This document shows, one piece after another, positions 9,845-17,991 of a stretch of DNA of 64,000 nucleotides (the stretch's first letter is position 1; the number at the start of each line of letters is the position of its first letter). A model generated the notes under the pieces. The model made no database searches. It worked only from the letters and a program-made list of their open reading frames with translations, and had not been told where the DNA came from. This DNA is from Halomonas llamarensis (GTDB lineage Bacteria > Pseudomonadota > Gammaproteobacteria > Pseudomonadales > Halomonadaceae): positions 109,429 through 173,428 of the forward strand of contig NZ_JAMJPJ010000005.1 of NCBI RefSeq assembly GCF_023555005.1, given 5' to 3'. The position numbers were made by a program, and so were the translations under genes.

Positions 9845-10016
9845 AGATAAAAATGCAAATCCAATAGAGCGACAAAGCGCTCATTGTGCGTTGGCTCAAT
9901 CAAGTGCGCCATTTCGTGAACGATGGTGTATTCCAGCAGGTCTCTGGGCGGCTCACCCGCTCGGTTTTAAACCGCAGTTACTCAATAGTAATCAACAATT
10001 TGCCGTTATGACGAAT
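9845..10016 (-). pseudogene. Relic of a YgjP-type (DUF45/WLM) metallopeptidase
   Basis: On the minus strand the segment translates to LLEYTIVHEMAHLIEP followed by THNERFVALLD, the zinc-binding HExxH core and following helix of YgjP-like DUF45 metallopeptidases. The upstream part continues only after a frame change (LRFKTERVSRPP) and a TAA lies between it and HNGKLLITIE. N- and C-terminal parts of the family are missing. I therefore call a decayed fragment with at least one frameshift and one stop. It sits between the MFS gene and the Spy-like gene. Confidence 0.65.
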
Positions 10017-10110
10017 TTTTTGAAAACAGCATTGTCACGGGCAAGGGTATCGTAAAACCCTTCAGGATTGTGTCGGGTAAAAATGCACTTTGTACGCAAT
10101 TGGAGTTTTT

Positions 10111-10578
10111 ATGCAGCTAGCCAAACTTTTCGCTCCGGCAGTCGCCGCACTGGTATTCAGCGTTCCCGCCATGGCCCAGCAAATGGGTGGCGGCATGGGT
10201 GGTGGTGCCCCCAGCGTCGACGACCAGATTAACCAACTCGACGAAATGTTGGATTTGGATGACGGGCAGAAGGAAGAGCTCAGCAACCTTTTGACCCAGA
10301 TGCAAGATGAAAACGCTGCCAAGCAGAAGGAAGCTCGAGAGCTGCAACAGCAACTCAGCGAGCAGGTTCAGCCCGATTACGATGAAGCTGCCATTCGCGC
10401 GGACGCGGAGCGTCTTGGTGACCTAACGGCTGAGATGACCGCAGATAGCGTCATCATGCAGTCTCAGATCGAAGACGTGTTCACTCAGGAACAGCGCGAT
10501 CAACTGGATGAAGCGATGGCTCAGCAGCGAGAACAAATGGAACAGATGCAGGAGCAGATGCAACAGCAGGGAGGCTAA
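10111..10578 (+). CDS. Spy/CpxP-like periplasmic protein
   Basis: A small secreted protein of 155 residues. The first ~25 residues are a signal peptide (MQLAKLFAPAVAALVFSVPAMA) ending in AMA-Q. The mature protein is a Gly/Met stretch followed by a long, highly charged, Gln- and Met-rich helical region with an LDDGQKEEL element and FTQEQRDQL, which resembles the LTxxQ motif of the Spy/CpxP family of periplasmic chaperones and stress sensors. The family assignment is by composition and motif only. The ATG at 10111 has TTGGAG seven bases before it; a TTG at 10090 in frame is less likely. It is a single-gene unit closed by a hairpin at 10619. Confidence 0.7.
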   Translation: MQLAKLFAPAVAALVFSVPAMAQQMGGGMGGGAPSVDDQINQLDEMLDLDDGQKEELSNLLTQMQDENAAKQKEARELQQQLSEQVQPDYDEAAIRADAERLGDLTAEMTADSVIMQSQIEDVFTQEQRDQLDEAMAQQREQMEQMQEQMQQQGG

Positions 10579-10618
10579 AACGAAGACGCACTGAAAGTGT
10601 TTGTCTATCTCTGTTGAC

Positions 10619-10639
10619 GACCCCGCCCAGTGCGGGGTC
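10619..10639 (+). terminator. Rho-independent terminator-like hairpin
   Basis: GACCCCGC and GCGGGGTC form a perfect 8-bp GC-rich stem around a 5-base loop, 40 bases after the Spy-like gene. Only a short T-rich stretch follows (acttgtttg), so termination efficiency is uncertain. It may also serve holC, whose gene ends about 90 bases further on from the other side. Confidence 0.55.
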
Positions 10640-10731
10640 ACTTGTTTGTGGCGGATGGTTTCTTCGGGCTTCTTCGAGATGTCGGTTATCCCGAACAGTA
10701 TTGGCTGAACGCAGGCGTAGCTGCTCAGCGA

Positions 10732-11163
10732 TTACCCCAATTTATGCGGTACCACTTCATGACCGAGTTCTTTATAGCGTTGCCAGCAGGCGCGTTTGGC
10801 CACTAGAACTTCTTGGTGTTGGTTGATGATTTCCGCCACGCGGGCGTAGGCGTCGATGCCGTCGGGGATGTCCGGGTGTAGGTTAAGAAGCGCTGTCTCT
10901 GTCGCCGGTTTGGGCAGTGCGTTCCAGCCGAGAACAACCGGGACTTGCGCGGCCATGTCGCTATTTTTTAGCGCGTGGGGCACATAGGCGTCGGGGCGAA
11001 ACGTCCAGAGCGCTTCATCGGCTTGCTCGGCAAGCGCTTGGTCTTCGCAGTGCAGATGAAGGCGGTAGCCTTTGCGCCAGATCGTTTCGGCCAATTTGCA
11101 GGCAAAAGCGAGGCGGGCGTCGAGCGTGGTGTCGGGGAGAATATAGAAATCGATGCGCGCCAT
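10732..11163 (-). CDS. holC: DNA polymerase III chi subunit
   Basis: The chi subunit of the DNA polymerase III clamp loader, which links the psi subunit to single-strand binding protein. The 143-residue protein has the family's start MARIDFYILPD, the CKLAETIWRKGYRLHLHCED segment, LWTFRPDAYVPHAL, and the C-terminal RACWQRYKELGH. Length matches E. coli HolC (147). The ATG has GGAG at good spacing. The gene lies downstream of pepA and ilvE on the same strand; pepA-holC-valS is the usual gammaproteobacterial order, here interrupted on both sides. Confidence 0.93.
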   Translation of the reverse strand: MARIDFYILPDTTLDARLAFACKLAETIWRKGYRLHLHCEDQALAEQADEALWTFRPDAYVPHALKNSDMAAQVPVVLGWNALPKPATETALLNLHPDIPDGIDAYARVAEIINQHQEVLVAKRACWQRYKELGHEVVPHKLG

Positions 11164-11176
11164 AAATGGCTCCAGC

Positions 11177-11215
11177 GCCCGCCGCTAACCCAGATGAAAA
11201 AGGCTAGCGGCGGGC
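11177..11215 (-). other. Stable hairpin between ilvE and holC
   Basis: GCCCGCCGCTA (11177-11187) and TAGCGGCGGGC (11205-11215) form a perfect 11-bp stem with a 17-base loop. It sits directly before the holC ribosome binding site and has no T run after it, so it may act as a partial terminator, RNA-processing or stability element rather than a full terminator. Confidence 0.45.
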
Positions 11216-11226
11216 AGGCCTGTGGG

Positions 11227-12339
11227 TTAAACCAGCTGTGTTAGCCAGCCATATTGATCGTCACTGCGGCCATACTGTAAATCCAGCAGCTTGGTACGCA
11301 GGCGCTTGGCAACTTCGTTGTTGCCGCCTGCTGTGAGGCGAATGCGTTCGTCTTCACTGACAAGCTCGCCTACCGGTGTAATGACTGCTGCGGTGCCGCA
11401 GGCGAACACTTCGGTGATCTCGCCGGAGGCGGCGCCGTCGCGCCATTCATCGATGCTGATGGCGCGCTCTTCAGGCGTCAGGCCTTCGTCTTTCGCTAGT
11501 GTGAGTACGGAATTGCGGGTTACGCCCTCTAAAATGGTGTCGGTCAGGCGCGGCGTCACTAGGCGACCGTCCTTGAACACAAAGAACAGGTTCATGCCGC
11601 CCAGTTCTTCAATCCATTTATCTTCCGCCGCATCCAGAAACGCCACCTGGCTGCAGCCGTTGGCAGCGGCTTCCTTTTGCGCGGCAAGCGAAGCGGCGTA
11701 GTTGCCGCCGCACTTGGCAAAGCCAGTGCCGCCGGGCGCGGCGCGTTTGTAGTGGCTGGAAAGCCAGATCGATACCGGATCAATACCGCCTTTGAAGTAG
11801 GCGGCCGCCGGGGAGGCGATAACGTAGTAATCGACTTCGTGCGCAGGGCGTACGCCGAGAAAGGCTTCGGAGGCGATCATGAACGGGCGCAAATACAGGC
11901 TGCACTCGTCGGAGGCATCCTTCGGGGTCGGCACCCAGGTGTGATCTTGTGCCAGCAGCGCTTTTAGTGAGCCGATAAAGTCTTCGTCGGAAAGCTCCGG
12001 CAAGGCCAAGCGGCGGGCGCTACGGCGAAAGCGCTCGGCGTTTTTCTCCGGGCGGAAGGTCCAGATTGTGCCGTCGGCGTGGCGGTAGGCTTTGATACCC
12101 TCGAAGATTTCCTGTCCGTAGTGCAGTACCGAGGCGGCGGGGTCCAGTGTCAGCGGGCCGTAGGGGCGCACTTCGTGACCGTGCCAGCCGTCGTCAAGGG
12201 TCCAGCGTACATGCGCCATATGGTCGGTAAAGTGCATGCCAAAACCGGGGCTTTGGAGGATGTTGCCGCGGGCTTCGTCGGACGTCGGCTGGTTTGACGG
12301 CAGAGTAGTAAAATAGTCGGTGGACACAGTTTTCTCCAT
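11227..12339 (-). CDS. ilvE: Branched-chain amino acid aminotransferase
   Basis: PLP-dependent fold type IV transaminase that makes valine, leucine and isoleucine from their 2-oxo acids with glutamate. It is about 370 residues and belongs to the longer eukaryote/Bacillus-type subgroup: LHYGQEIFEGIKAYRH, FRPEKNAERFRRSARRLALP, the loop APGGTGFAKCGGNYAAS, and EVFACGTAAVITPVG near the end. An ATG at 12339 is preceded by GGTGG; a GTG at 12351 is in frame. It stands between pepA and holC, on the same strand, with its own upstream gap of about 160 bases, so it is probably transcribed separately. It is an insertion relative to the common pepA-holC arrangement. Confidence 0.93.
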   Translation of the reverse strand: MEKTVSTDYFTTLPSNQPTSDEARGNILQSPGFGMHFTDHMAHVRWTLDDGWHGHEVRPYGPLTLDPAASVLHYGQEIFEGIKAYRHADGTIWTFRPEKNAERFRRSARRLALPELSDEDFIGSLKALLAQDHTWVPTPKDASDECSLYLRPFMIASEAFLGVRPAHEVDYYVIASPAAAYFKGGIDPVSIWLSSHYKRAAPGGTGFAKCGGNYAASLAAQKEAAANGCSQVAFLDAAEDKWIEELGGMNLFFVFKDGRLVTPRLTDTILEGVTRNSVLTLAKDEGLTPEERAISIDEWRDGAASGEITEVFACGTAAVITPVGELVSEDERIRLTAGGNNEVAKRLRTKLLDLQYGRSDDQYGWLTQLV

Positions 12340-12404
12340 AGCGATCGCCACCGGCTGTCATCAAAGACTGCCGCTGAAACGATCCCAATCAAGTGAATAG
12401 GACA

Positions 12405-12430
12405 GTGCCCCTGGCTAATGCCGGGGGCAC
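12405..12430 (-). terminator. Hairpin downstream of pepA
   Basis: GTGCCCCTGGC and GCCGGGGGCAC form an 11-bp stem (one G-U pair) with a 4-base loop in the gap between the end of pepA and the start of ilvE. No T run follows on either strand, so it is a likely but not certain transcription boundary. Confidence 0.4.
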
Positions 12431-12499
12431 GAATAACGCAAAAAATTGCTAGGGTTCAAGGTGTAACGTTTGCCGCGCCGAAAGGCAACCGTTAACCGG

Positions 12500-14020
12500 T
12501 TAGCTATCGCTATTTTCTACTTGAGCGTCGCTTTCCCGGTCGAGCAGGTACTGGGTGAGAAGCCCGACGGGGCGGCCGGTTGAGCCCTTCTGCTTACCTG
12601 AGTGCCATGCGGTGCCGGCAATATCCAAATGTGCCCAAGGAAAGTGGTCGGCAAAACGCGACAAAAAGCATGCCGCTGTAATCGTACCCGCCGGGCGGCC
12701 GCCGATGTTGGCTAAATCAGCAAAGTTAGAGTCGAGCTGTTCTTGGTATTCATCCCAAAGCGGTAAGTGCCAAGCGCGATCCCAAGCCGTGTCGCCGGCC
12801 TCAAGAAGGTCCAATGCCAAATCGTCATCATTGGATAACAGCCCGGTGGCGTGGTGGCCAAGGCCAATGATGCAGGCGCCCGTGAGCGTGGCAATATCCA
12901 CCACGCTCGCTGGCTCGAAACGCTCGGCATAGGTCAGCGCATCGCACAGTACCAAGCGGCCTTCGGCATCGGTGTTGAGCACTTCAACCGTCAGGCCTTT
13001 GAGGGTTTTGATGATATCCCCTGGCTTGGTGGCGGCGCCATCGGGCATGTTTTCTGCCGCGGCAACGATAAACACCAGGTTAAGCTTTGGCTTGATTCCC
13101 AACACGGCTTTGACGGTGCCAAACACGCTGGCCGCGCCGCCCATGTCGAACTTCATCTCGTCCATGCCGTCGCCCGGTTTGAGTGAAATGCCGCCGGTAT
13201 CAAACGTAATACCCTTGCCTATCAGTACGTGGGGCGCCTCTTGGGCGTCTTCCGCACCCTGGTACTTCATGACGATTAACCGCGAAGGTTCGCGGCTTCC
13301 TCGCCCCACGGAAAGCAGCGAGCCAGCACCCAGTTTTTCCAGCGCCTCTTCATCGAGAATATCGGCGGTAAGTGCGCCCTTTGAACTTGAGGCGAGCGTT
13401 TCGGCTTGTTCGGCCAAGTAGCGCGGCGTGCAGACGTTGCCGGGCAGGTTACCTAGGGTGCGGGTGAAATTGATACCGCCACCGATAGCGACACCCACGC
13501 GCGCGCCCTCTTTAATGGCATTGGCTTCGTCGGCGTCGCTAACCAGCAGCGTTAATGTTTGAAGGGCGGGTTTGGGGGCGGGCGTTGATTTAAACTGATT
13601 GAACCGATAAAGCGCACGCTCGGCAGCTTCGAGGGTTTTTCGCGCTTTCCAAGCGCCGTCGCGGCCCTCAAGCGGTATATCGGTAAAGGTAATGCTGGCG
13701 TCGTCTAGGGGGCGTTTTACCAACGCCGAGAAAGCGGCATCAAGCGCTTTCAAAAAGGCTGATTCTTGGCACTTTTCGCGCTCGCCTAAGCCGACTAGAA
13801 GCAGTCGCTCGGTACCTAGCCCCGGCGCAAAAGGGACCAATTGCACGTTACCCAGTGCGGCATCAAAGTCGCCGCGCTCAAGCAGCTGGTCGATTAACCG
13901 CTCGCTGGCGTCATCCAGTTTCGCCACGGCGGGCAGGAGTTCGCTATCTTTAAATACGGGTACGATAAGACACGCAGTTTCAGCTTTGGCCGGATTAGCG
14001 GTCTGAACGGAAAATTCCAT
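12500..14020 (-). CDS. pepA: Leucyl aminopeptidase (M17)
   Basis: Cytosolic dizinc/manganese leucine aminopeptidase, 506 residues (E. coli PepA 503), which in E. coli also acts as a DNA-binding architectural protein. The M17 signature NTDAEGRLVLCDAL and the metal-binding GKGITFDTGGISLKPGDGM are intact, as are MKFDMGGAASV and the C-terminal DIAGTAWHSGKQKGSTGRPV. The frame continues upstream to 14137, but the ATG at 14020 has GGAG five bases before it and begins MEFSVQTANP, as in the family. It is divergent from lptF, the arrangement common in gammaproteobacteria. Confidence 0.97.
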   Translation of the reverse strand: MEFSVQTANPAKAETACLIVPVFKDSELLPAVAKLDDASERLIDQLLERGDFDAALGNVQLVPFAPGLGTERLLLVGLGEREKCQESAFLKALDAAFSALVKRPLDDASITFTDIPLEGRDGAWKARKTLEAAERALYRFNQFKSTPAPKPALQTLTLLVSDADEANAIKEGARVGVAIGGGINFTRTLGNLPGNVCTPRYLAEQAETLASSSKGALTADILDEEALEKLGAGSLLSVGRGSREPSRLIVMKYQGAEDAQEAPHVLIGKGITFDTGGISLKPGDGMDEMKFDMGGAASVFGTVKAVLGIKPKLNLVFIVAAAENMPDGAATKPGDIIKTLKGLTVEVLNTDAEGRLVLCDALTYAERFEPASVVDIATLTGACIIGLGHHATGLLSNDDDLALDLLEAGDTAWDRAWHLPLWDEYQEQLDSNFADLANIGGRPAGTITAACFLSRFADHFPWAHLDIAGTAWHSGKQKGSTGRPVGLLTQYLLDRESDAQVENSDS

Positions 14021-14172
14021 GACGTCTCCAACAAGACAAGCATCGAGGGATTCGGGATAATGCCCCGTTGCGTAGATGTATATTGTGCTATCTGCGATGA
14101 GTGTACCCAAGCCCTTAGTACATTGCATGAGGTCCATAGCATGACATCCTGCACGATTGGCCGGAGAGTGCG

Positions 14173-15249
14173 TTGATTTTATTTCGCTATTTGACCCGCG
14201 AAGTGTTGCTGACCATGTCGGCGGTGGCTGGCATTTTGCTATTGATCATCATGGGGAGCCGCTTTATTCGCTACTTCTCCGACGCGGCGGAGGGTGACTT
14301 TCCTGTCACCATCCTGGGTAATTTGATGCTGTTTCATCTGCCTGGGTTTATGGAGCTAATTCTGCCACTGGCGTTTTTTCTGGGCATTCTGCTCGCCTAT
14401 GGCCAGCTCTACATGAACAGCGAAATTACCGTCATGGTCGCGTGCGGCGTTAGTCCGACACGGCTGTTAAAAGTGACGCTGTTGCCGGCCATGCTGGTGG
14501 CGATGCTGGTGGGCCTTTGCAGCCTCTGGTTGACGCCACTGGGCACGCTTAATACCGAAACGATGCTGGAGGAACAGCGCAGCCGATTAGATGTTTCCGT
14601 ACTGGCGCCGGGGCGCTTTCAGGAATTTGGTCAGGGCCGTACGGCATATATCAGCGGATTCTCAAATGATGGAATGGAGATGGAAAACGTCTTTGTCCAT
14701 GAGCTGGGCGACCGCGGCGAGAATGTGCACAACTATGTCACCCGCGCGGCTTCGGGGCATCAGGAAATCCGCTCGGATACCGGCAGTCGCTTTTTGGTGC
14801 TGCAAGATGGCGAACGTTACGGTGTAACGCCAGGGCGTTTGGAGGCCGAGCGATTAACGTTTGAGCGCTACACCTTGCGCCTTGGGGCAACGAGGGAACG
14901 TCAAGCATTTGATTCGTTTGATGTCGCCTCCACGGCCGCGCTCTTTGCCAACCCTGACACGCGCGCCCAAGCGCAGTGGCAGTGGCGGGTGGGGCTACCG
15001 TTGATGGTGTTTATTTTGGCCTTGATGGCGCAGCCGCTTTCCAAGGTAAATCCGCGCCAGGGGCGCTTCGCGAAGCTTCTGCCGGCGGTGTTTCTTTATG
15101 TGGCGTATTTAAGCCTGCTGCTAGCCGCTGTGGATACCATCGGCAGCGGCGCCTGGCCCGTGGCGGTTGGCGTGTGGCCCGTGCACGGGCTGTTTTTAGT
15201 GCTTGGCTTACTGCTGTTGTGGCACTCGCAACGCAAGGGGATGCGCTAA
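14173..15249 (+). CDS. lptF: LPS export permease LptF
   Basis: Inner-membrane permease subunit of the LptB2FG ABC transporter, which extracts lipopolysaccharide and feeds it to the periplasmic bridge. It has 358 residues, opens with ILFRYLTREVLLTMSAVAGILLLIIMGSRF, and has six membrane segments in two groups around a periplasmic beta-jellyroll domain (about 120-260). It starts at a TTG with GGAGAG upstream, an unusual but well-spaced start. The stop overlaps the lptG start (TAATG), so the two subunits are translationally coupled. Confidence 0.96.
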   Translation: MILFRYLTREVLLTMSAVAGILLLIIMGSRFIRYFSDAAEGDFPVTILGNLMLFHLPGFMELILPLAFFLGILLAYGQLYMNSEITVMVACGVSPTRLLKVTLLPAMLVAMLVGLCSLWLTPLGTLNTETMLEEQRSRLDVSVLAPGRFQEFGQGRTAYISGFSNDGMEMENVFVHELGDRGENVHNYVTRAASGHQEIRSDTGSRFLVLQDGERYGVTPGRLEAERLTFERYTLRLGATRERQAFDSFDVASTAALFANPDTRAQAQWQWRVGLPLMVFILALMAQPLSKVNPRQGRFAKLLPAVFLYVAYLSLLLAAVDTIGSGAWPVAVGVWPVHGLFLVLGLLLLWHSQRKGMR

Positions 15250-16328
15250 TGCTGAAGATGCTAACCATAGCGGATCGTTTAGACCGTTATATCGCACGCA
15301 GCGTGCTCGCGGCTATTGTGGTGGTGCAAGTTGTACTGCTAGGGCTGGATATCACGATTGCCTATCTGGGTGACTTAGGCGATGTGCAAGAGGGCTACGG
15401 GGCGCTGGATGTGCTGTTTTATCTGATCATGCGCATGCCGTGGCGCTTTTATCAGTACGCGCCGGTGGCGGTATTAATTGGCGCGCTGATTGGTTTGGGC
15501 AGTATGGCGTCAAGCAATGAACTCACCGTGATGCGTGCCTCGGGACGCTCGCTAACACGTATTGTCTGGGGCGTGATGAAGCCCGTACTGCTGGTCGTGG
15601 TCATGGTGTTATTGGTGGCCGAGTACGTTAGCCCGCATACCGAACAGTTCGCCGAAGCGTGGAAGTTGGAGCAGCGCCAGGGCGAAGGGGCAGTGCTCAC
15701 CAGCCGCAGCGGGTGGCAAATTGAGGGCGATACTATCTATCGATTTGGGGCGATTCGCGCCGATAACGTGGTCCTCGACCTTACCCGATACCGTTTTGAT
15801 GAGCGCCAACTCGTTGAAGCGGCGCATGCTCGCCGCGCTTATTGGGACAATGGCAAGTGGCGGCTGAAGAACGTGACGGTAACCGAGCTGTTTGATGATC
15901 ACACCGAAACGCAAAGCTACCAGCAGCTAGCATGGGAAACACAGCTAACGCCTGCACAGTTGGAACGATTGCTGCGCGATATTGAAAGTCAGTCACCCAG
16001 CGAGCTGATAGCCTATGCAGAATTTTTGCAGTCTCAAGGGCAGCAAGCTGATGAGCCGCTTCTCTACTTCTGGCAAAAAATGTTGATGCCGCTCACCATG
16101 GCCTCGTTGGTGTTGATTGCGACATCGTTTGTTTTCGGCCCGCTTCGTACCGTCGCCGCTGGCACTCGAGTGTTTTACGGTGTGGTGACGGGGCTTTTGT
16201 TCAAGTACACCCAAGACTTGCTCGCACCGGCATCGACGATTTTTGGTTTTTCGCCGGTGTGGGCGGTGTTGGTGCCAACACTTACTTGCGCGGCGGCCGG
16301 TATCTACTTTTTGCGCCGTAATGGCTGA
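15249..16328 (+). CDS. lptG: LPS export permease LptG
   Basis: Partner of LptF in the LptB2FG lipopolysaccharide exporter. The true start is the ATG at 15249 overlapping the lptF stop, giving 359 residues that begin MLKMLTIADRLDRYIARSV. It has the same six-helix plus jellyroll layout, with the conserved ASNELTVMRASGRSLTRI cytoplasmic coupling segment near residue 85. The frame is open upstream inside lptF but that part is not LptG. The C-terminal helices end in AGIYFLRRNG. Confidence 0.96.
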   Translation: MLKMLTIADRLDRYIARSVLAAIVVVQVVLLGLDITIAYLGDLGDVQEGYGALDVLFYLIMRMPWRFYQYAPVAVLIGALIGLGSMASSNELTVMRASGRSLTRIVWGVMKPVLLVVVMVLLVAEYVSPHTEQFAEAWKLEQRQGEGAVLTSRSGWQIEGDTIYRFGAIRADNVVLDLTRYRFDERQLVEAAHARRAYWDNGKWRLKNVTVTELFDDHTETQSYQQLAWETQLTPAQLERLLRDIESQSPSELIAYAEFLQSQGQQADEPLLYFWQKMLMPLTMASLVLIATSFVFGPLRTVAAGTRVFYGVVTGLLFKYTQDLLAPASTIFGFSPVWAVLVPTLTCAAAGIYFLRRNG

Positions 16329-16356
16329 ATCCACTGAATGATGATGAACAAACACC

Positions 16357-16836
16357 ATGTCACAACGACGTTTTACCCAGCTTGATAGCGTATGGCCGGC
16401 ACCGTTGCCACGCCGCCTCGGGGCACTGATCTATGACGGTTTTTTGGTGGCGGCTATTTGGATCGCGGTGGCGGTGGCACATGTTGCTTTTTTTCGCTTT
16501 GTGGTGGGGCAAGGTGCTGAGGAAATAGGCACCAGCGGTGTCGAGGTCTGGACGCTGCGGTTGCTCTTAGTGTGCTCGGCGATAGGTTTTTTTGCCTTTT
16601 CATGGACGCGTGGCGGCATGACATTGGGCATGCAATCGTGGCGTTTGCGTGTGGAAACCGTCGACGGCTATAGCATTACGGTATGGCAGAGCGTTGTCCG
16701 CTGCCTGGTGGCGTGGGTTTCGTTTACCGCACTGGGTCTAGGCTACTGGTGGGTGCTCTTTGATCGCGAGCGCCGTAGCTGGCCGGACCTGGTTTCTGGT
16801 ACGCGCACGGTTGTAGTGCCCAAAGAAAGCTCATAG
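16357..16836 (+). CDS. RDD-family membrane protein
   Basis: An inner-membrane protein of 159 residues with an RDD domain: PRRLGALIYDGFLVAAIWIAV carries the Arg and Asp typical of the first helix, and the second and third helices follow (LLVCSAIGFFAFSW, VRCLVAWVSFTALGLGYWWVLF), with the WPDLVSGTRTVV ending seen in the family. Function unknown. It lies 28 bases after lptG and is probably co-transcribed. Its stop codon falls within the first copy of a 13-bp tandem repeat that continues beyond the gene. Confidence 0.82.
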   Translation: MSQRRFTQLDSVWPAPLPRRLGALIYDGFLVAAIWIAVAVAHVAFFRFVVGQGAEEIGTSGVEVWTLRLLLVCSAIGFFAFSWTRGGMTLGMQSWRLRVETVDGYSITVWQSVVRCLVAWVSFTALGLGYWWVLFDRERRSWPDLVSGTRTVVVPKESS

Positions 16837-16931
16837 AAAAAGCTCATAGAAAAAGCTCATAGAAAAAGCTCATAGAAAAAGCTCATAGAAAAAGCTCATA
16901 GAAAAAGCTCATAGAAAAAGTTCGTAGGAAA
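16828..16931. repeat. 13-bp tandem repeat, seven perfect units plus one degenerate
   Basis: The unit AGCTCATAGAAAA begins at 16828 and recurs exactly every 13 bases (16841, 16854, 16867, 16880, 16893, 16906), with a degenerate eighth copy at 16919 (AGTTCGTAGGAAA). The first copy provides the stop codon of the RDD gene. Since 13 is not a multiple of three and each unit carries TAG, the array is non-coding. Array length probably varies between strains by replication slippage. Confidence 0.95.
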
Positions 16932-16997
16932 AGAGAGAGAAATTAGACTAAAGGTTTATAAAAGAAGGCCAAAAAAGTGTGATTCTGACTTGCAGAA

Positions 16998-17016
16998 ATG
17001 TATGCGAATCATTTAC
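16998..17016 (+). promoter_or_regulatory. Candidate Fur box before bfd
   Basis: The segment ATGTATGCGAATCATTTAC, about 30 bases before the bfd start, matches the 19-base Fur consensus at roughly 11 positions, including an exact AATCATT core. Iron-responsive control of bfd is known in related bacteria, which makes the site plausible; the match alone is modest. Confidence 0.4.
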
Positions 17017-17046
17017 ATTCATTTCATGCTTTCATGAGGTGCCGCT

Positions 17047-17253
17047 ATGTATGTTTGCGTGTGTAAAGGAGTCACTGACCACCAGATCCGCCAGCAAGTG
17101 AGCGATGGCGCGCGCAGCTGGCGCGATGTGCGCGAGGCCACTGGTTGTGGCACACAATGCGGAAAATGCGCGTGCTTTGCCAAGTCAGTCACCCGGGAAG
17201 CCGTGCAAGAGGCGCGTGCAGAAGCGGATATGGGCCTTGCTTACGCCATTTGA
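17047..17253 (+). CDS. bfd: Bacterioferritin-associated ferredoxin
   Basis: A 68-residue [2Fe-2S] protein that delivers electrons to bacterioferritin to release stored iron. The cluster cysteines are arranged as CVC near the start (MYVCVCKGVTD) and CGTQCGKC further on, the Bfd pattern CxC...CxxxxC being met. It immediately precedes bfr by about 180 bases, the usual functional pairing. It has a short leader with a candidate Fur site, and a hairpin follows the gene. Confidence 0.95.
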   Translation: MYVCVCKGVTDHQIRQQVSDGARSWRDVREATGCGTQCGKCACFAKSVTREAVQEARAEADMGLAYAI

Positions 17254-17324
17254 CGCGAATCGATATTGTTATGGTTGCTTTTAGCAACGTTATGATTTTC
17301 TTGAATTTTTAGTCTTCGTCTCTA

Positions 17325-17347
17325 TACTCCCAGTAAGGCTGGGAGTA
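17325..17347 (+). other. Perfect hairpin between bfd and bfr
   Basis: TACTCCCAG and CTGGGAGTA form a perfect 9-bp stem around a 5-base loop. No T tract follows, so it is not a textbook terminator; it may separate bfd and bfr expression or mark the bfr leader. Confidence 0.45.
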
Positions 17348-17434
17348 CGCCTTTCATGGTTAGTACTCCTTCATTAACGTAATGGCTTGATAGCGCTTGC
17401 TAAGCTATCGGCATTTCAGCAAAAAGGTGACGTC

Positions 17435-17917
17435 ATGAAAGGTGATCCGAAAGTAATTGAGCATCTCAATATTACACTTGGCAACGAGCTGGTCGCCATC
17501 AACCAGTACTTCTTGCATGCGAAAATGTACAAAGACTGGGGCCTCAAAGCGTTGGCGAAGTGGGAGTACGACGAATCCATTGAAGAGATGCAGCACGCCG
17601 ACAAGCTGATTGAACGTATTCTTTTCCTTGAAGGCGTCCCCAATCTGCAGGATCTCGGCAAGTTGTATATCGGCGAAAACGTCAAAGAAATGCTCGAAAG
17701 CGATCTGAAAATTGAGCATGACGGGCGCAACGACTACATCGAAGCGATCACCTACTGCGAAAGCGTTAAAGACTACGTAACGCGCGACTTGCTACGTGAT
17801 CTGCTTGCCGATGAAGAAGGTCACATTGATCATATCGAAACCGAGCTGCATCTCATTGATCAAGTGGGCATTCAGAACTACCTGCAGCGCCAAATGCAGA
17901 TGGCAGGCGAAGAGTAA
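17435..17917 (+). CDS. bfr: Bacterioferritin
   Basis: Iron-storage protein forming a 24-subunit haem-containing shell with a ferroxidase centre. The 160-residue sequence [20 protein letters not shown] is very close to E. coli Bfr. The ferroxidase ligands are in place ([32 protein letters not shown]), as is the methionine in EEMQHAD that ligates haem between two subunits. The ATG at 17435 has AGGTGA at good spacing; the frame extends upstream to 17387 but without family resemblance. A strong terminator follows. Confidence 0.97.
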   Translation: MKGDPKVIEHLNITLGNELVAINQYFLHAKMYKDWGLKALAKWEYDESIEEMQHADKLIERILFLEGVPNLQDLGKLYIGENVKEMLESDLKIEHDGRNDYIEAITYCESVKDYVTRDLLRDLLADEEGHIDHIETELHLIDQVGIQNYLQRQMQMAGEE

Positions 17918-17939
17918 TAAACGCGGCGAATCAGTGAGA

Positions 17940-17975
17940 GAAAACGGGTAGCCATTAGGCTGCCCGTTTTCTTTT
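17940..17975 (+). terminator. Rho-independent terminator after bfr
   Basis: GAAAACGGGTAGCC and GGCTGCCCGTTTTC pair into a 14-bp stem (one G-U) with a 4-base loop and are followed by TTTT. The A-rich left arm also makes it usable from the other strand for sodC, which ends at 17992. Confidence 0.85.
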
Positions 17976-17991
17976 ATGCTATGCGTTAAAG

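Noticed and set aside
16828..16931. 13-bp tandem array as a CRISPR or plasmid-type iteron array
   Set aside because: Units are contiguous without spacers, far too short for CRISPR, and there are no cas or rep genes nearby.
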